Assembly (NCBI GenBank): GCA_964016885.1
Contig: OZ024744.1
Location: 73,456,310 to 73,520,309 of the forward strand
Length of the DNA: 64,000 nucleotides
DNA from: Eledone cirrhosa
Lineage: Eukaryota > Mollusca > Cephalopoda > Octopoda > Eledonidae
Reading direction: 5' to 3'
In this document: one piece after another, positions 26,190-43,973 of the stretch
Layout: each line of letters begins with the position of its first letter
How positions within the stretch are numbered: position 1 is the first letter of the stretch
The notes under the pieces: generated by a model
Seen by the model: the letters and a program-made list of their open reading frames with translations, nothing else
Database searches by the model: none
What the model was told of the DNA's origin: nothing
Translations under genes and position numbers: made by a program

Positions 26190-29100
26190 ACAAACACTAC
26201 CACCACAAACACCACCACCACAAACACTACCACCACAAACACTACAACCACAAACACTACCACCACAAACACTACCATCACAAACACTACCACCTCAAAC
26301 ACTACCACCACAAACACCACCACCACAAACACTACCACCACAAACACTACAACCACAAACACTACCACCACAAACACTACCACCACAAACACTACCATCA
26401 CAAACACTACCACCAGAAACCCTACCACCACAAACACTACCACCACAAACACTACCACCACAAACACTACCACCACAAACACTACCACCACAAACACTAC
26501 CACCACAAACACTACCACCACAAACACTACCACCACAAACACTACCATCACAAACACTACCACCACAAACACTACCACCACAAACACTACCACCACAAAC
26601 ACTACCATCACAACCACTACCATCACAAACACTACCACCACAAACACTACCACCACAAACACTACCACCACAAACACCACCACCACAAACACTACCACTA
26701 CAAACACTACCACCACAAACACTACCATCACAAACACTACCACCACAAACACTACCACCAGAAACCCTACCACCACAAACACTACCACCACAAACACTAC
26801 CACCACAAACACTACCACTACAAACACTACCACCACAAACACTACCATCACAAACACTACCACCAGAAACCCTACCACCACAAACACTACCATCACAAAC
26901 ACTACCACCACAAACACTACCATCACAAACAGTACCACCACAAACACTACCACCACAAACACTACCACCACAAACACTACCACCACAAACACTACCACCA
27001 CAAACACTACCACCACAAACACTACCACCACAAACAGTACCACCACAAACACTACCACCACAAACACTACCACCACAAACACTACCACCACAAACACTAC
27101 CAACACAAACACTACCACCACAAACACTACCACCACAAACACTACCACCACAAACACTACCAAAACAAACACTACCACCACAAACACTACCACAACAAAC
27201 ACTACCACCACAAACACCACCATCACAAACACTACCACCACAAACACTACCACCACAAACACTACCACCACAAACAGTACCACCACAAACACTACCACCA
27301 CAAACACTACCACCACAAACACTACCACAACAAACACTACCACCACAAACACCACCATCACAAACACTACCACCACAAACACTACCACCACAAACACTAC
27401 CACCACAAACACTACCATCACAAACACTACCACCACAAACACTACCACAACAAACACCACCATCACAAACACCACCATCACAAACACTACCACCACAAAC
27501 ACTACCACAACAAACACCACCATCACAAACACCACCATCACAAACACTACCACCACAAACACTACCACAACAAACACTACCAGCACAAACACTACCACCA
27601 CAAACACTACCATCACAAACACTACCACCACAAACACTACCAGCACAAACACTACCACCACAAACACTACCATCACAAACACTACCACCACAAACACTAC
27701 CAGCACAAACACTACCACCACAAACACTACCACCACAAACACTACCACCACAGACACTACCACCACAAACACTACCACCACAAACACTACCACCACAGAC
27801 ACTACCACCACAAACACTACCACAACAAACACCACCATCACAAACACCACCATCACAAACACTACCACCACAAACACTACCACAACAAACACCACCATCA
27901 CAAACACCACCATCACAAACATTACCACCACAAACACTACCACCTCAAACACTACCACTACAACCACTACCACCACAAACACTACCACCACAAACACTAC
28001 CACCACAAACACTACCACCACAAACACTACCACCACAAACACTGCCACCACAAACACTACCACCACAAACACTACCACCACAAACACTACCACCACAAAC
28101 ACTACCACCACAAACACTACCACCACAAACACTACCACCACAAACACTACCACAACAAACACCACCATCACAAACACCACCATCACAAACACTACCACCA
28201 CAAACACTACCACCACAAACACTACCACCACAAACACTACCACCACAAACACTACCACCACAAACACTACCACCACAAACTCTACCACAACAAACACCAC
28301 CATCACAAACACTACCACCACAAACACTACCACCACAAACACTACCATCACAAACACTACCATCACAAACACTACCACCACAAACACTACCACCACAAAC
28401 ACTACCACAACAAACACCACCATCACAAACACTACCACCACAAACAGTACCACCACAAACACTACCACCACAAACACTACCACCACAAACACTACCACCA
28501 CAAACACTACCACCACAAACACTACCACCACAAACATTACCATCACAAACACTACCATCACAAACACTACCACCACAAACACTACCACCACAAACACTAC
28601 CACCACAAACACTACCACCACAAAAACTACCACCACAAACACTACCACCACAAACACTACCACCACAAACACTACCACCACAAACACTACCACCACAAAC
28701 ACTACCATCACAAACACCACCACCACAAACACTACCACCACAAACACTACCACCACAAACACTACCACCACAAACACTACCATCACAAACACTACCATCA
28801 CAAACACTACCACCACAAACACCACCACCACAAACACTACCACCACAAACACTACCAGCACAAACACTACCACCACAAACACTACCATCACAACCACTAC
28901 CATCACAAACACTACCACCACAAACACTACCACCACAAACACCACCACCACAAACACTACCACCACAAACACTACCACCTCAAACACTACCACCACAACC
29001 ACTACCACCTCAAACACTACCACCACAACCACTACCACCACAAACACTACCATCACAAACACTACCACCACAAACACTACCATCACAAACACTACCACCA

Positions 29101-30240
29101 CAAACACTACCACCACAAACACTACCACCACAAACATTACCACCACAAACACTACCAGCACAAACACTACCATCACAACCACTACCACCACAAACACTAC
29201 CACCACAAACACTACCACCACAAACACTACCATCACAAACACTACCACCACAAACACTACCATCACAAACACTACCATCACAAACACTACCACCACAAAC
29301 ACTACCACCACAAACATTACCACCACAAACACTACCATCACAAACACTACCACCACAAACACTACCATCACAAACACTACCATCACAAACACTACCACAA
29401 CAAACACCACCACCACAAACACTACCATCACAAACACTACCATCACAAACACTACCACCACAAACACTACCACCACAAACACTACCACCACAAACACTAC
29501 CATCACAAACACTACCATCACAAAGACTACCACCACAAAGACTACCACCACAAACAATACCACTACAAACACTACCACAACAAACACTACCATCACAAAC
29601 ACTACCATCACAAACACTACCACCACAAACACTACCACCACAAACACTACCATCACAAACACTACCATCACAAACACTACCATCACAAAGACTACCACCA
29701 CAAAGACTACCACCACAAACAATACCACTACAAACACTACCACAACAAACACTACCATCACAAACACTACCATCACAAACACTACCACCACAAACACTAC
29801 CACCACAAACACTACCACCACAAACACTACCACCACAAACATTACCACCACAAACACTACCACCACAAACACTACCACCACAAACACTACCACCACAAAC
29901 ACTACCACCACAAACACTACCACCACAAACACTACCACCACAAACACTACCACCACAAACACTACCACCACAAACATTACCACCACAAACACTACCACCA
30001 CAAACACTACCACCACAAACACTACCACCACAAACACTACCACCACAAACACTACATTCACAAACACCACCATCACAACCACTACCACTACAAACACTAC
30101 CACCAGAAACACTACCACCATTAACACTACCATCACAAACACTACCACCACAAACACTACCACCACAAAAACTACCACCACAAACACTACCACTACAAAC
30201 ACTACCACCACAAACACTACCACCACAAACACTACCATCA
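26190..30240. repeat. ~4.05-kb block B1, repeated at 35775-39840
   Basis: Markers recur at +9,585 up to about 26,420 and at +9,600 from about 26,520 onward, a one-unit difference. Examples: AAAGAC pair at 29521/39121, the CATTCAC cluster at about 30054/39654, TTAACAC at 30121/39721. The blocks diverge abruptly after 30240/39840. Private changes such as AAATACT at 38899 mark copy 2. Confidence 0.85.
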
Positions 30241-31230
30241 CAAACACTACCACCACAAACACTACCATCACAAACACTACCACCACAAACACTACCACCA
30301 CAAACACCACCACCACAAACACTACCACTACAAACACTACCACCACAAACACTACCATCACAAACACTACCACCAGAAACCCTACCACCACAAACACTAC
30401 CACCACAAACACTACCACCACAAACACTACCACCACAAACACTACCACCACAAACACTACCATCACAAACAATACCACCACAAACACTACCACCACAAAC
30501 ACTACCACTACAAACACTACCACCACAAACACTACCACCACAAACACTACCACTACAAACACTACCACCACAAACACTACCATCACAAACACTACCACCA
30601 CAAACACTACCACCACAAACACTACCACCACAAACACTACCACCACAAACACTACCACCACAAACACTACCACCACAAACACTACCACCACAAACACCAC
30701 CACCACAAACACTACCACCACAAACACTACAACCACAAACACTACCACCACAAACACTACCATCACAAACACTACCACCTCAAACACTACCACCACAAAC
30801 ACCACCACCACAAACACTACCACCACAAACACTACAACCACAAACACTACCACCACAAACACTACCACCACAAACACTACCATCACAAACACTACCACCA
30901 GAAACCCTACCACCACAAACACTACCACCACAAACACTACCACCACAAACACTACCACCACAAACACTACCACCACAAACACTACCACCACAAACACTAC
31001 CACCACAAACACTACCACCACAAACACTACCACCACAAACACTACCATCACAAACACTACCACCACAAACACTACCACCACAAACACTACCACCACAAAC
31101 ACTACCATCACAACCACTACCATCACAAACACTACCACCACAAACACTACCACCACAAACACTACCACCACAAACACCACCACCACAAACACTACCACTA
31201 CAAACACTACCACCACAAACACTACCATCA
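30241..31230. repeat. ~990-bp block repeated at 35341-36330
   Basis: The two segments read identically at every position compared (+5,100), including CCAGAAACCC, AATACC, CTACAACC and the CCTCAAAC unit. They diverge at about 31242/36342. Confidence 0.87.
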
Positions 31231-31800
31231 CAAACACTACCATCACAAACACTACCACCACAAACACCACCACCACAAACACTACCACTACAAACACTAC
31301 CACCACAAACACTACCACCACAAACACTACCACCAGAAACCCTACCACCACAAACACTACCACCACAAACACTACCACCACAAACACTACCACCACAAAC
31401 AGTACCACCACAAACACTACCACCACAAACACTACCACCACAAACACTACCACCACAAACACTACCACCACAAACACCACCACCACAAACACTACCACTA
31501 CAAACACTACCACCACAAACACTACCATCACAAACACTACCATCACAAACACTACCACCACAAACACCACCACCACAAACACTACCACTACAAACACTAC
31601 CACCACAAACACTACCACCACAAACACTACCACCAGAAACCCTACCACCACAAACACTACCACCACAAACACTACCACCACAAACACTACCACCACAAAC
31701 AGTACCACCACAAACACTACCACCACAAACACTACCACCACAAACACTACCACCACAAACACTACCACCACAAACACTACCACCACAAACAGTACCACCA
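31201..31800. repeat. 300-bp tandem duplication (20 units)
   Basis: Segments 31201-31500 and 31501-31800 share the ACC-variant units, CTACAAAC, CCAGAAACCC and CAGTACC markers at +300. A young-looking small-scale duplication. Confidence 0.85.
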
Positions 31801-32905
31801 CAAACACTACCACCACAAACACTACCACCACAAACACTACCACCACAAACACTACCACCACAAACACTACCACCACAAACACTACCACCACAAACACTAC
31901 CACCACAAACAGTACCACCACAAACACTACCACCACAAACACTACCACCACAAACACTACCACCACAAACACTACCAACACAAACACTACCACCACAAAC
32001 ACTACCACCACAAACACTACCACCACAAACACTACCAAAACAAACACTACCACCACAAACACTACCACAACAAACACTACCACCACAAACACCACCATCA
32101 CAAACACTACCACCACAAACACTACCACCACAAACACTACCACCACAAACAGTACCACCACAAACACTACCACCACAAACACTACCACCACAAACACTAC
32201 CACAACAAACACTACCACCACAAACACCACCATCACAAACACTACCACCACAAACACTACCACCACAAACACTACCACCACAAACACTACCATCACAAAC
32301 ACTACCACCACAAACACTACCACAACAAACACCACCATCACAAACACCACCATCACAAACACTACCACCACAAACACTACCACAACAAACACCACCATCA
32401 CAAACACCACCATCACAAACACTACCACCACAAACACTACCACAACAAACACTACCAGCACAAACACTACCACCACAAACACTACCATCACAAACACTAC
32501 CACCACAAACACTACCAGCACAAACACTACCACCACAAACACTACCATCACAAACACTACCACCACAAACACTACCAGCACAAACACTACCACCACAAAC
32601 ACTACCACCACAAACACTACCACCACAGACACTACCACCACAAACACTACCACCACAAACACTACCACCACAGACACTACCACCACAAACACTACCACAA
32701 CAAACACCACCATCACAAACACCACCATCACAAACACTACCACCACAAACACTACCACAACAAACACCACCATCACAAACACCACCATCACAAACATTAC
32801 CACCACAAACACTACCACCTCAAACACTACCACTACAACCACTACCACCACAAACACTACCACCACAAACACTACCACCACAAACACTACCACCACAAAC
32901 ACTGC
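31775..32905. repeat. ~1.1-kb block, copy of 26900-28030
   Basis: Markers at +4,875 include the AGCAC unit (27582/32457) and CATTACC (27921/32796); the rare ACTGCC unit is at +4,860 (28041/32901), one unit less. Downstream of this the copy lacks most of what follows at 28140-28960, an internal deletion relative to the other copies. Confidence 0.75.
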
Positions 32906-33105
32906 CACCACAAACACTACCACCACAAACACTACCACCACAAACACTACCACCACAAACACTACCACCACAAACACTACCACCACAAACACTACCACCA
33001 CAACCACTACCACCTCAAACACTACCACCACAACCACTACCACCACAAACACTACCATCACAAACACTACCACCACAAACACTACCATCACAAACACTAC
33101 CACCA

Positions 33106-35385
33106 CAAACACTACCACCACAAACACTACCACCACAAATATTACCACCACAAACACTACCAGCACAAACACTACCATCACAACCACTACCACCACAAAC
33201 ACTACCACCACAAACACTACCACCACAAACACTACCATCACAAACACTACCACCACAAACACTACCATCACAAACACTACCATCACAAACACTACCACCA
33301 CAAACACTACCACCACAAACATTACCACCACAAACACTACCATCACAAACACTACCACCACAAACACTACCATCACAAACACTACCATCACAAACACTAC
33401 CACAACAAACACCACCACCACAAACACTACCATCACAAACACTACCATCACAAACACTACCACCACAAACACTACCACCACAAACACTACCACCACAAAC
33501 ACTACCATCACAAACACTACCATCACAAAGACTACCACCACAAAGACTACCACCACAAACAATACCACTACAAACACTACCACAACAAACACTACCATCA
33601 CAAACACTACCATCACAAACACTACCACCACAAACACTACCACCACAAACACTACCATCACAAACACTACCATCACAAACACTACCATCACAAAGACTAC
33701 CACCACAAAGACTACCACCACAAACAATACCACTACAAACACTACCACAACAAACACTACCATCACAAACACTACCACCACAAACACTACCACCACAAAC
33801 ACTACCACCACAAACACTACCACCACAAACATTACCACCACAAACACTACCACCACAAACACTACCACCACAAACACTACCACCACAAACACTACCACCA
33901 CAAACACTACCACCACAAACACTACCACCACAAACACTACCACCACAAACACTACCACCACAAACATTACCACCACAAACACTACCACCACAAACACTAC
34001 CACCACAAACACTACCACCACAAACACTACCACCACAAACACTACATTCACAAACACCACCATCACAACCACTACCACTACAAACACTACCACCAGAAAC
34101 ACTACCACCATTAACACTACCATCACAAACACTACCACCACAAACACTACCACCACAAAAACTACCACCACAAACACTACCACTACAAACACTACCATCA
34201 CAAACACTACCACCACAAACACTACCATCACAAACACTACCACCACAAACACTACCACCACATACACTACCACCACAAATATTACCACCACAAACACTAC
34301 CAGCACAAACACTACCATCACAACCACTACCACCACAAACACTACCACCACAAACACTACCACCACAAACACTACCATCACAAACACTACCACCACAAAC
34401 ACTACCATCACAAACACTACCATCACAAACACTACCACCACAAACACTACCACCACAAACATTACCACCACAAACACTACCATCACAAACACTACCACCA
34501 CAAACACTACCATCACAAACACTACCATCACAAACACTACCACAACAAACACCACCACCACAAACACTACCATCACAAACACTACCATCACAAACACTAC
34601 CACCACAAACACTACCACCACAAACACTACCACCACAAACACTACCATCACAAACACTACCATCACAAAGACTACCACCACAAAGACTACCACCACAAAC
34701 AATACCACTACAAACACTACCACAACAAACACTACCATCACAAACACTACCATCACAAACACTACCACCACAAACACTACCACCACAAACACTACCATCA
34801 CAAACACTACCATCACAAACACTACCATCACAAAGACTACCACCACAAAGACTACCACCACAAACAATACCACTACAAACACTACCACAACAAACACTAC
34901 CATCACAAACACTACCACCACAAACACTACCACCACAAACACTACCACCACAAACACTACCACCACAAACATTACCACCACAAACACTACCACCACAAAG
35001 ACTACCACCACAAACACTACCACCACAAACACTACCACCACAAACACTACCACCACAAACACTACCACCACAAACACTACCACCACAAACACTACCACCA
35101 CAAACATTACCACCACAAACACTACCACCACAAACACTACCACCACAAACACTACCACCACAAACACTACCACCACAAACACTACATTCACAAACACCAC
35201 CATCACAACCACTACCACTACAAACACTACCACCAGAAACACTACCGCCTTTAACACTACCATCACAAACACTACCACCACAAACACTACCACCACAAAA
35301 ACTACCACCACAAACACTACCACTACAAACACTACCATCACAAACACTACCACCACAAACACTACCATCACAAACACTACCACCA
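33106..35385. repeat. 1,140-bp tandem block duplication (76 units)
   Basis: Copies 33106-34245 and 34246-35385. AAATATT, AGCAC, AAAGAC, AATACCACTAC and CATTCAC markers all recur at +1,140. Copy 2 has private changes: CATACAC at 34261, AAAGAC at 34999 and CCGCCTTTAAC near 35246. Confidence 0.88.
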
Positions 35386-38300
35386 CAAACACTACCACCA
35401 CAAACACCACCACCACAAACACTACCACTACAAACACTACCACCACAAACACTACCATCACAAACACTACCACCAGAAACCCTACCACCACAAACACTAC
35501 CACCACAAACACTACCACCACAAACACTACCACCACAAACACTACCACCACAAACACTACCATCACAAACAATACCACCACAAACACTACCACCACAAAC
35601 ACTACCACTACAAACACTACCACCACAAACACTACCACCACAAACACTACCACTACAAACACTACCACCACAAACACTACCATCACAAACACTACCACCA
35701 CAAACACTACCACCACAAACACTACCACCACAAACACTACCACCACAAACACTACCACCACAAACACTACCACCACAAACACTACCACCACAAACACCAC
35801 CACCACAAACACTACCACCACAAACACTACAACCACAAACACTACCACCACAAACACTACCATCACAAACACTACCACCTCAAACACTACCACCACAAAC
35901 ACCACCACCACAAACACTACCACCACAAACACTACAACCACAAACACTACCACCACAAACACTACCACCACAAACACTACCATCACAAACACTACCACCA
36001 GAAACCCTACCACCACAAACACTACCACCACAAACACTACCACCACAAACACTACCACCACAAACACTACCACCACAAACACTACCACCACAAACACTAC
36101 CACCACAAACACTACCACCACAAACACTACCACCACAAACACTACCATCACAAACACTACCACCACAAACACTACCACCACAAACACTACCACCACAAAC
36201 ACTACCATCACAACCACTACCATCACAAACACTACCACCACAAACACTACCACCACAAACACTACCACCACAAACACCACCACCACAAACACTACCACTA
36301 CAAACACTACCACCACAAACACTACCATCACAAACACTACCACCACAAACACTACCACCAGAAACCCTACCACCACAAACACTACCACCACAAACACTAC
36401 CACCACAAACACTACCACTACAAACACTACCACCACAAACACTACCATCACAAACACTACCACCAGAAACCCTACCACCACAAACACTACCATCACAAAC
36501 ACTACCACCACAAACACTACCATCACAAACAGTACCACCACAAACACTACCACCACAAACACTACCACCACAAACACTACCACCACAAACACTACCACCA
36601 CAAACACTACCACCACAAACACTACCACCACAAACAGTACCACCACAAACACTACCACCACAAACACTACCACCACAAACACTACCACCACAAACACTAC
36701 CAACACAAACACTACCACCACAAACACTACCACCACAAACACTACCACCACAAACACTACCAAAACAAACACTACCACCACAAACACTACCACAACAAAC
36801 ACTACCACCACAAACACCACCATCACAAACACTACCACCACAAACACTACCACCACAAACACTACCACCACAAACAGTACCACCACAAACACTACCACCA
36901 CAAACACTACCACCACAAACACTACCACAACAAACACTACCACCACAAACACCACCATCACAAACACTACCACCACAAACACTACCACCACAAACACTAC
37001 CACCACAAACACTACCATCACAAACACTACCACCACAAACACTACCACAACAAACACCACCATCACAAACACCACCATCACAAACACTACCACCACAAAC
37101 ACTACCACAACAAACACCACCATCACAAACACCACCATCACAAACACTACCACCACAAACACTACCACAACAAACACTACCAGCACAAACACTACCACCA
37201 CAAACACTACCATCACAAACACTACCACCACAAACACTACCAGCACAAACACTACCACCACAAACACTACCATCACAAACACTACCACCACAAACACTAC
37301 CAGCACAAACACTACCACCACAAACACTACCACCACAAACACTACCACCACAGACACTACCACCACAAACACTACAACCACAAACACTACCACCACAGAC
37401 ACTACCACCACAAACACTACCTCAACAAACACCACCATCACAAACACCACCATCACAAACACTACCACCACAAACACTACCACAACAAACACCACCATCA
37501 CAAACACCACCATCACAAACATTACCACCACAAACACTACCACCTCAAACACTACCACTACAACCACTACCACCACAAACACTACCACCACAAACACTAC
37601 CACCACAAACACTACCACCACAAACACTACCACCACAAACACTGCCACCACAAACACTACCACCACAAACACTACCACCACAAACACTACCACCACAAAC
37701 ACTACCACCACAAACACTACCACCACAAACACTACCACCACAAACACTACCACAACAAACACCACCATCACAAACACCACCATCACAAACACTACCACCA
37801 CAAACACTACCACCACAAACACTACCACCACAAACACTACCACCACAAACACTACCACCACAAACACTACCACCACAAACACTACCACAACAAACACCAC
37901 CATCACAAACACTACCACCACAAACACTACCACCACAAACACTACCATCACAAACATTACCATCACAAACACTACCACCACAAACACTACCACCACAAAC
38001 ACTACCACAACAAACACCACCATCACAAACACTACCACCACAAACAGTACCACCACAAACACTACCACCACAAACACTACCACCACAAACACTACCACCA
38101 CAAACACTACCACCACAAACACTACCACCACAAACACTACCATCACAAACACTACCATCACAAACACTACCACCACAAACACTACCACCACAAACACTAC
38201 CACCACAAACACTACCACCACAAAAACTACCACCACAAACACTACCACCACAAACACTACCACCACAAACACTACCACCACAAACACTACCACCACAAAC

Positions 38301-40049
38301 ACTACCATCACAAACACCACCACCACAAACACTACCACCACAAACACTACCACCACAAACACTACCACCACAAACACTACCATCACAAACACTACCATCA
38401 CAAACACTACCACCACAAACACCACCACCACAAACACTACCACCACAAACACTACCAGCACAAACACTACCACCACAAACACTACCATCACAACCACTAC
38501 CATCACAAACACTACCACCACAAACACTACCACCACAAACACCACCACCACAAACACTACCACCACAAACACTACCACCTCAAACACTACCACCACAACC
38601 ACTACCACCTCAAACACTACCACCACAACCACTACCACCACAAACACTACCATCACAAACACTACCACCACAAACACTACCATCACAAACACTACCACCA
38701 CAAACACTACCACCACAAACACTACCACCACAAACATTACCACCACAAACACTACCAGCACAAACACTACCATCACAACCACTACCACCACAAACACTAC
38801 CACCACAAACACTACCACCACAAACACTACCATCACAAACACTACCACCACAAACACTACCATCACAAACACTACCATCACAAACACTACCACCACAAAT
38901 ACTACCACCACAAACATTACCACCACAAACACTACCATCACAAACACTACCACCACAAACACTACCATCACAAACACTACCATCACAAACACTACCACAA
39001 CAAACACCACCACCACAAACACTACCATCACAAACACTACCATCACAAACACTACCACCACAAACACTACCACCACAAACACTACCACCACAAACACTAC
39101 CATCACAAACACTACCATCACAAAGACTACCACCACAAAGACTACCACCACAAACAATACCACTACAAACACTACCACAACAAACACTACCATCACAAAC
39201 ACTACCATCACAAACACTACCACCACAAACACTACCACCACAAACACTACCATCACAAACACTACCATCACAAACACTACCATCACAAAGACTACCACCA
39301 CAAAGACTACCACCACAAACAATACCACTACAAACACTACCACAACAAACACTACCATCACAAACACTACCATCACAAACACTACCACCACAAACACTAC
39401 CACCACAAACACTACCACCACAAACACTACCACCACAAACATTACCACCACAAACACTACCACCACAAACACTACCACCACAAACACTACCACCACAAAC
39501 ACTACCACCACAAACACTACCACCACAAACACTACCACCACAAACACTACCACCACAAACACTACCACCACAAACATTACCACCACAAACACTACCACCA
39601 CAAACACTACCACCACAAACACTACCACCACAAACACTACCACCACAAACACTACATTCACAAACACCACCATCACAACCACTACCACTACAAACACTAC
39701 CACCAGAAACACTACCACCATTAACACTACCATCACAAACACTACCACCACAAACACTACCACCACAAAAACTACCACCACAAACACTACCACTACAAAC
39801 ACTACCACCACAAACACTACCACCACAAACACTACCATCACAAACACTACCACCAAAAACACTACCACCACAAACACCACCACCACAAACACTACCACCA
39901 CAAACACTACCACCACAAACACTACCACCACAAACACTACTACCACAAACACTACATTCACAAACACCACCATCACAACCACTACCACCACAAACACTAC
40001 CACCAGACACCCTACCACCACAAACACTACCATCACAAACACTACCACC

Positions 40050-41027
40050 ACAAACACCTACCACCACAAAAACTACCACCACAAACACTACCACTACAAA
40101 CACTACCACCACAAACACTACCACCACAAACACTACCATCACAAACACTACCACCACAAACACTACCACCACAAACACCACCACCACAAACACTACCACC
40201 ACAAACACTACCACCACAAACACTACCACCACAAACACTACCATCACAAACACTACCACCACAAACACTACCACCACAAACACCACCACCACAAACACTA
40301 CCACCACAAACACTACCATCACAAACACTACCACCACAAACACTACCACCACAAACACCACCACCACAAACACTACCACCACAAACACTACCACCACAAA
40401 CACTACCACCACAAACACCACCACCACAAACACTACCACCACAAAGACTACCATCACAAACACTACCACCACAAAGACTACCATCACAAACACTACCACC
40501 ACAAACACTACCATCACAAACACTACCACCACAAACACTACCACCACAAACACCACCACCACAAACACTACCACCACAAACACTACCACCACAAACACTA
40601 CCAGCACAAACACCACCACCACAAACACTACCACCACAAAGACTACCATCACAAACACTACCACCACAAAGACTACCATCACAAACACTACCACCACAAA
40701 CACTACCATCACAAACACTACCACCACAAACACTACCACCACAAACACCACCACCACAAACACTACCACCACAAAGACTACCATCACAAACACTACCACC
40801 ACAAAGACTACCATCACAAACACTACCACCACAAACACTACCACCACAAACACTACCACCACAAACACTACCACCACAAACACCACCACCACAAACACTA
40901 CCACCAGAAACCCTACCACCACAAACACTACCATCACAAACACTACCACCACAAACACCTACGACCACAAAAACTACCACCACAAACACTACCACCACAA
41001 ACACCACCACCACAAACACCTACCACC
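40050..41027. other. Three 16-bp units sharing one insertion
   Basis: Units ACAAACACCTACCACC at 40050-40065 and 41012-41027, and the near-identical ACAAACACCTACGACC at 40951-40966, each followed by an AAAAACTACC unit. The shared insertion and neighbour show one ancestral event copied by block duplication. Confidence 0.9.
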
Positions 41028-41550
41028 ACAAAAACTACCACCACAAACACTACCACTACAAACACTACCACCACAAACACTACCACCACAAACACTACCA
41101 TCACAAACACTACCACCACAAACACTACCACCACAAACACCACCACCACAAACACTACCACCACAAACACTACCATCACAAACACTACCACCACAAACAC
41201 TACCACCACAAACACCACCACCACAAACACTACCACCACAAACACTACCACCACAAACACTACCACCACAAAGACTACCATCACAAACACTACCACCACA
41301 AAGACTACCATCACAAACACTACCACCACAAACACTACCACCACAAACACTACCACCACAAACACTACCACCACAAACACTACCACCACAAACACCACCA
41401 CCACAAACACTACCACCACAAACACTACCACCACAAACACTACCACCACAAACACCACCACCACAAACACTACCACCACAAAGACTACCATCACAAACAC
41501 TACCACCACAAACACTACCACCACAAACACTACCACCACAAAGACTACCA

Positions 41551-42630
41551 TCACAAACACTACCACCACAAACACTACCATCACAAACACTACCACCACA
41601 AACACTACCACCACAAACACTACCATCACAAACACTACCACCACAAACACTACCATCACAACCACTACCACCACAAACACTACCACCACAAAAACTACCA
41701 CCACCAACACTACCACTACAAACACTACCACCACAAACACTACCACCACAAACACTACCACCAAAAACACTACCACAACAAACACCACCATCACAAACAC
41801 TACCACCACAAACACTACCACCACAAAGACTACCATCACAAAGACTACCACCACAAACACTACCACCACAAACACTACCATCACAAACACTACCACCACA
41901 AACACTACCACCACAAACACCACCACCACAAACACTACCACCACAAACACTACCACTACAAACACTACCACCACAAACACTACCACCACAAACACTACCA
42001 CCACAAACACTACCACCACAAACACTACCACCACAAACACTACCACCACAAACACTACCACCACAAACACCACCACCACAAACACTACCATCACAAACAC
42101 TACCACCACAAACACTACCATCACAAACACTACCACCACAAACACTACCACCACAAACACTACCATCACAAACACTACCACCACAAACACTACCATCACA
42201 ACCACTACCACCACAAACACTACCACCACAAAAACTACCACCACCAACACTACCACTACAAACACTACCACCACAAACACTACCACCACAAACACTACCA
42301 CCAAAAACACTACCACAACAAACACCACCATCACAAACACTACCACCACAAACACTACCACCACAAAGACTACCATCACAAAGACTACCACCACAAACAC
42401 TACCACCACAAACACTACCATCACAAACACTACCACCACAAACACTACCACCACAAACACCACCACCACAAACACTACCACCACAAACACTACCACTACA
42501 AACACTACCACCACAAACACTACCACCACAAACACTACCACCACAAACACTACCACCACAAACACTACCACCACAAACACTACCACCACAAACACTACCA
42601 CCACAAACACCACCACCACAAACACTACCA
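41551..42630. repeat. 540-bp tandem block duplication (36 units)
   Basis: Copies 41551-42090 and 42091-42630 read the same at every compared position, including CACCAACAC (41702/42242), CAAAAACACTACCACAAC and a paired AAAGAC. Related diverged versions of the same haplotype occur near 46620-47050 and 51500-51950. Confidence 0.88.
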
Positions 42631-43952
42631 CCACAAACACTACCACCACAAACACTACCACCACAAACACTACCACCACAAACACTACCACTACAAACAC
42701 TACCACAACAAACACTACCATCACAAACACTACCACCACAAACACTACCACCACAAACAATACCATCACAAACACTACCACCACAAACACCACCACCACA
42801 AACACTACCACCACAAACACTACCACCACAAACACTACCATCACAAACAGTACCACCACAAACACTACCACGACAAACACTACCACCACAAACACTACCA
42901 CCACAAACACTACCACCACAAACACTACCACCACAAACACTACCACCACAAACACTACCACCACAAACACTACCACCACAAACACTACCACCACAAACAC
43001 TACCACCACAAACACTACCACCACAAACACTACCATCACAAACACTACCATCACAAACACTACCACCACAAACACTACCACCACAAACACTACCACCACA
43101 AACACTACCACCACAAACACTACGACCACAAACACTACCACAACAAACACTACCACCACAAACACTACCACCACAAACACTACCACTACAAACACTACCA
43201 CCACAAACACTACCATCACAAACACTACCACCACAAACACTACCACCACAAACACTACCACCACAAACAGTACCACCACAAACACTACCACCACAAACAC
43301 TACCACCACAAACACTACCACAACAAACACTACCACCACAAACACCACCATCACAAACACTACCACCACAAACACTACCACCACAAACACTACCACCACA
43401 AACACTACCATCACAAACACTACCACCACAAACACTACCACAACAAACACCACCATCACAAACACCACCATCACAAACACTACCACCACAAACACTACCA
43501 CAACAAACACCACCATCACAAACACCACCATCACAAACACTACCACCACAAACACTACCACAACAAACACTACCAGCACAAACACTACCACCACAAACAC
43601 TACCATCACAAACACTACCACCACAAACACTACCAGCACAAACACTACCACCACAAACACTACCATCACAAACACTACCACCACAAACACTACCAGCACA
43701 AACACTACCACCACAAACACTACCACCACAAACACTACCACCACAGACACTACCACCACAAACACTACCACCACAAACACTACCACCACAGACACTACCA
43801 CCACAAACACTACCACAACAAACACCACCATCACAAACACCACCATCACAAACACTACCACCACAAACACTGCCACAACAAACACCACCATCACAAACAC
43901 CACCATCACAAACATTACCACCACAAACACTACCACCTCAAACACTACCACT

Positions 43953-43973
43953 ACAACCACTACCACTACCACC
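43953..43973. other. 21-bp unit (6-bp insertion), copy 1
   Basis: An ACAACC-type unit with an extra ACTACC. Absent from the otherwise matching contexts near 27960, 32830, 37560 and 48330, so it arose late and was then copied once. Confidence 0.9.

Noticed and set aside
7499..30124. LPPQT/HYHHK-repeat frame resembling a mucin, silk or proline-rich structural protein
   Set aside because: The peptide switches from LPPQT to HYHHK exactly at the one-base loss at 24451, so the frame is not conserved; composition comes from the minisatellite.
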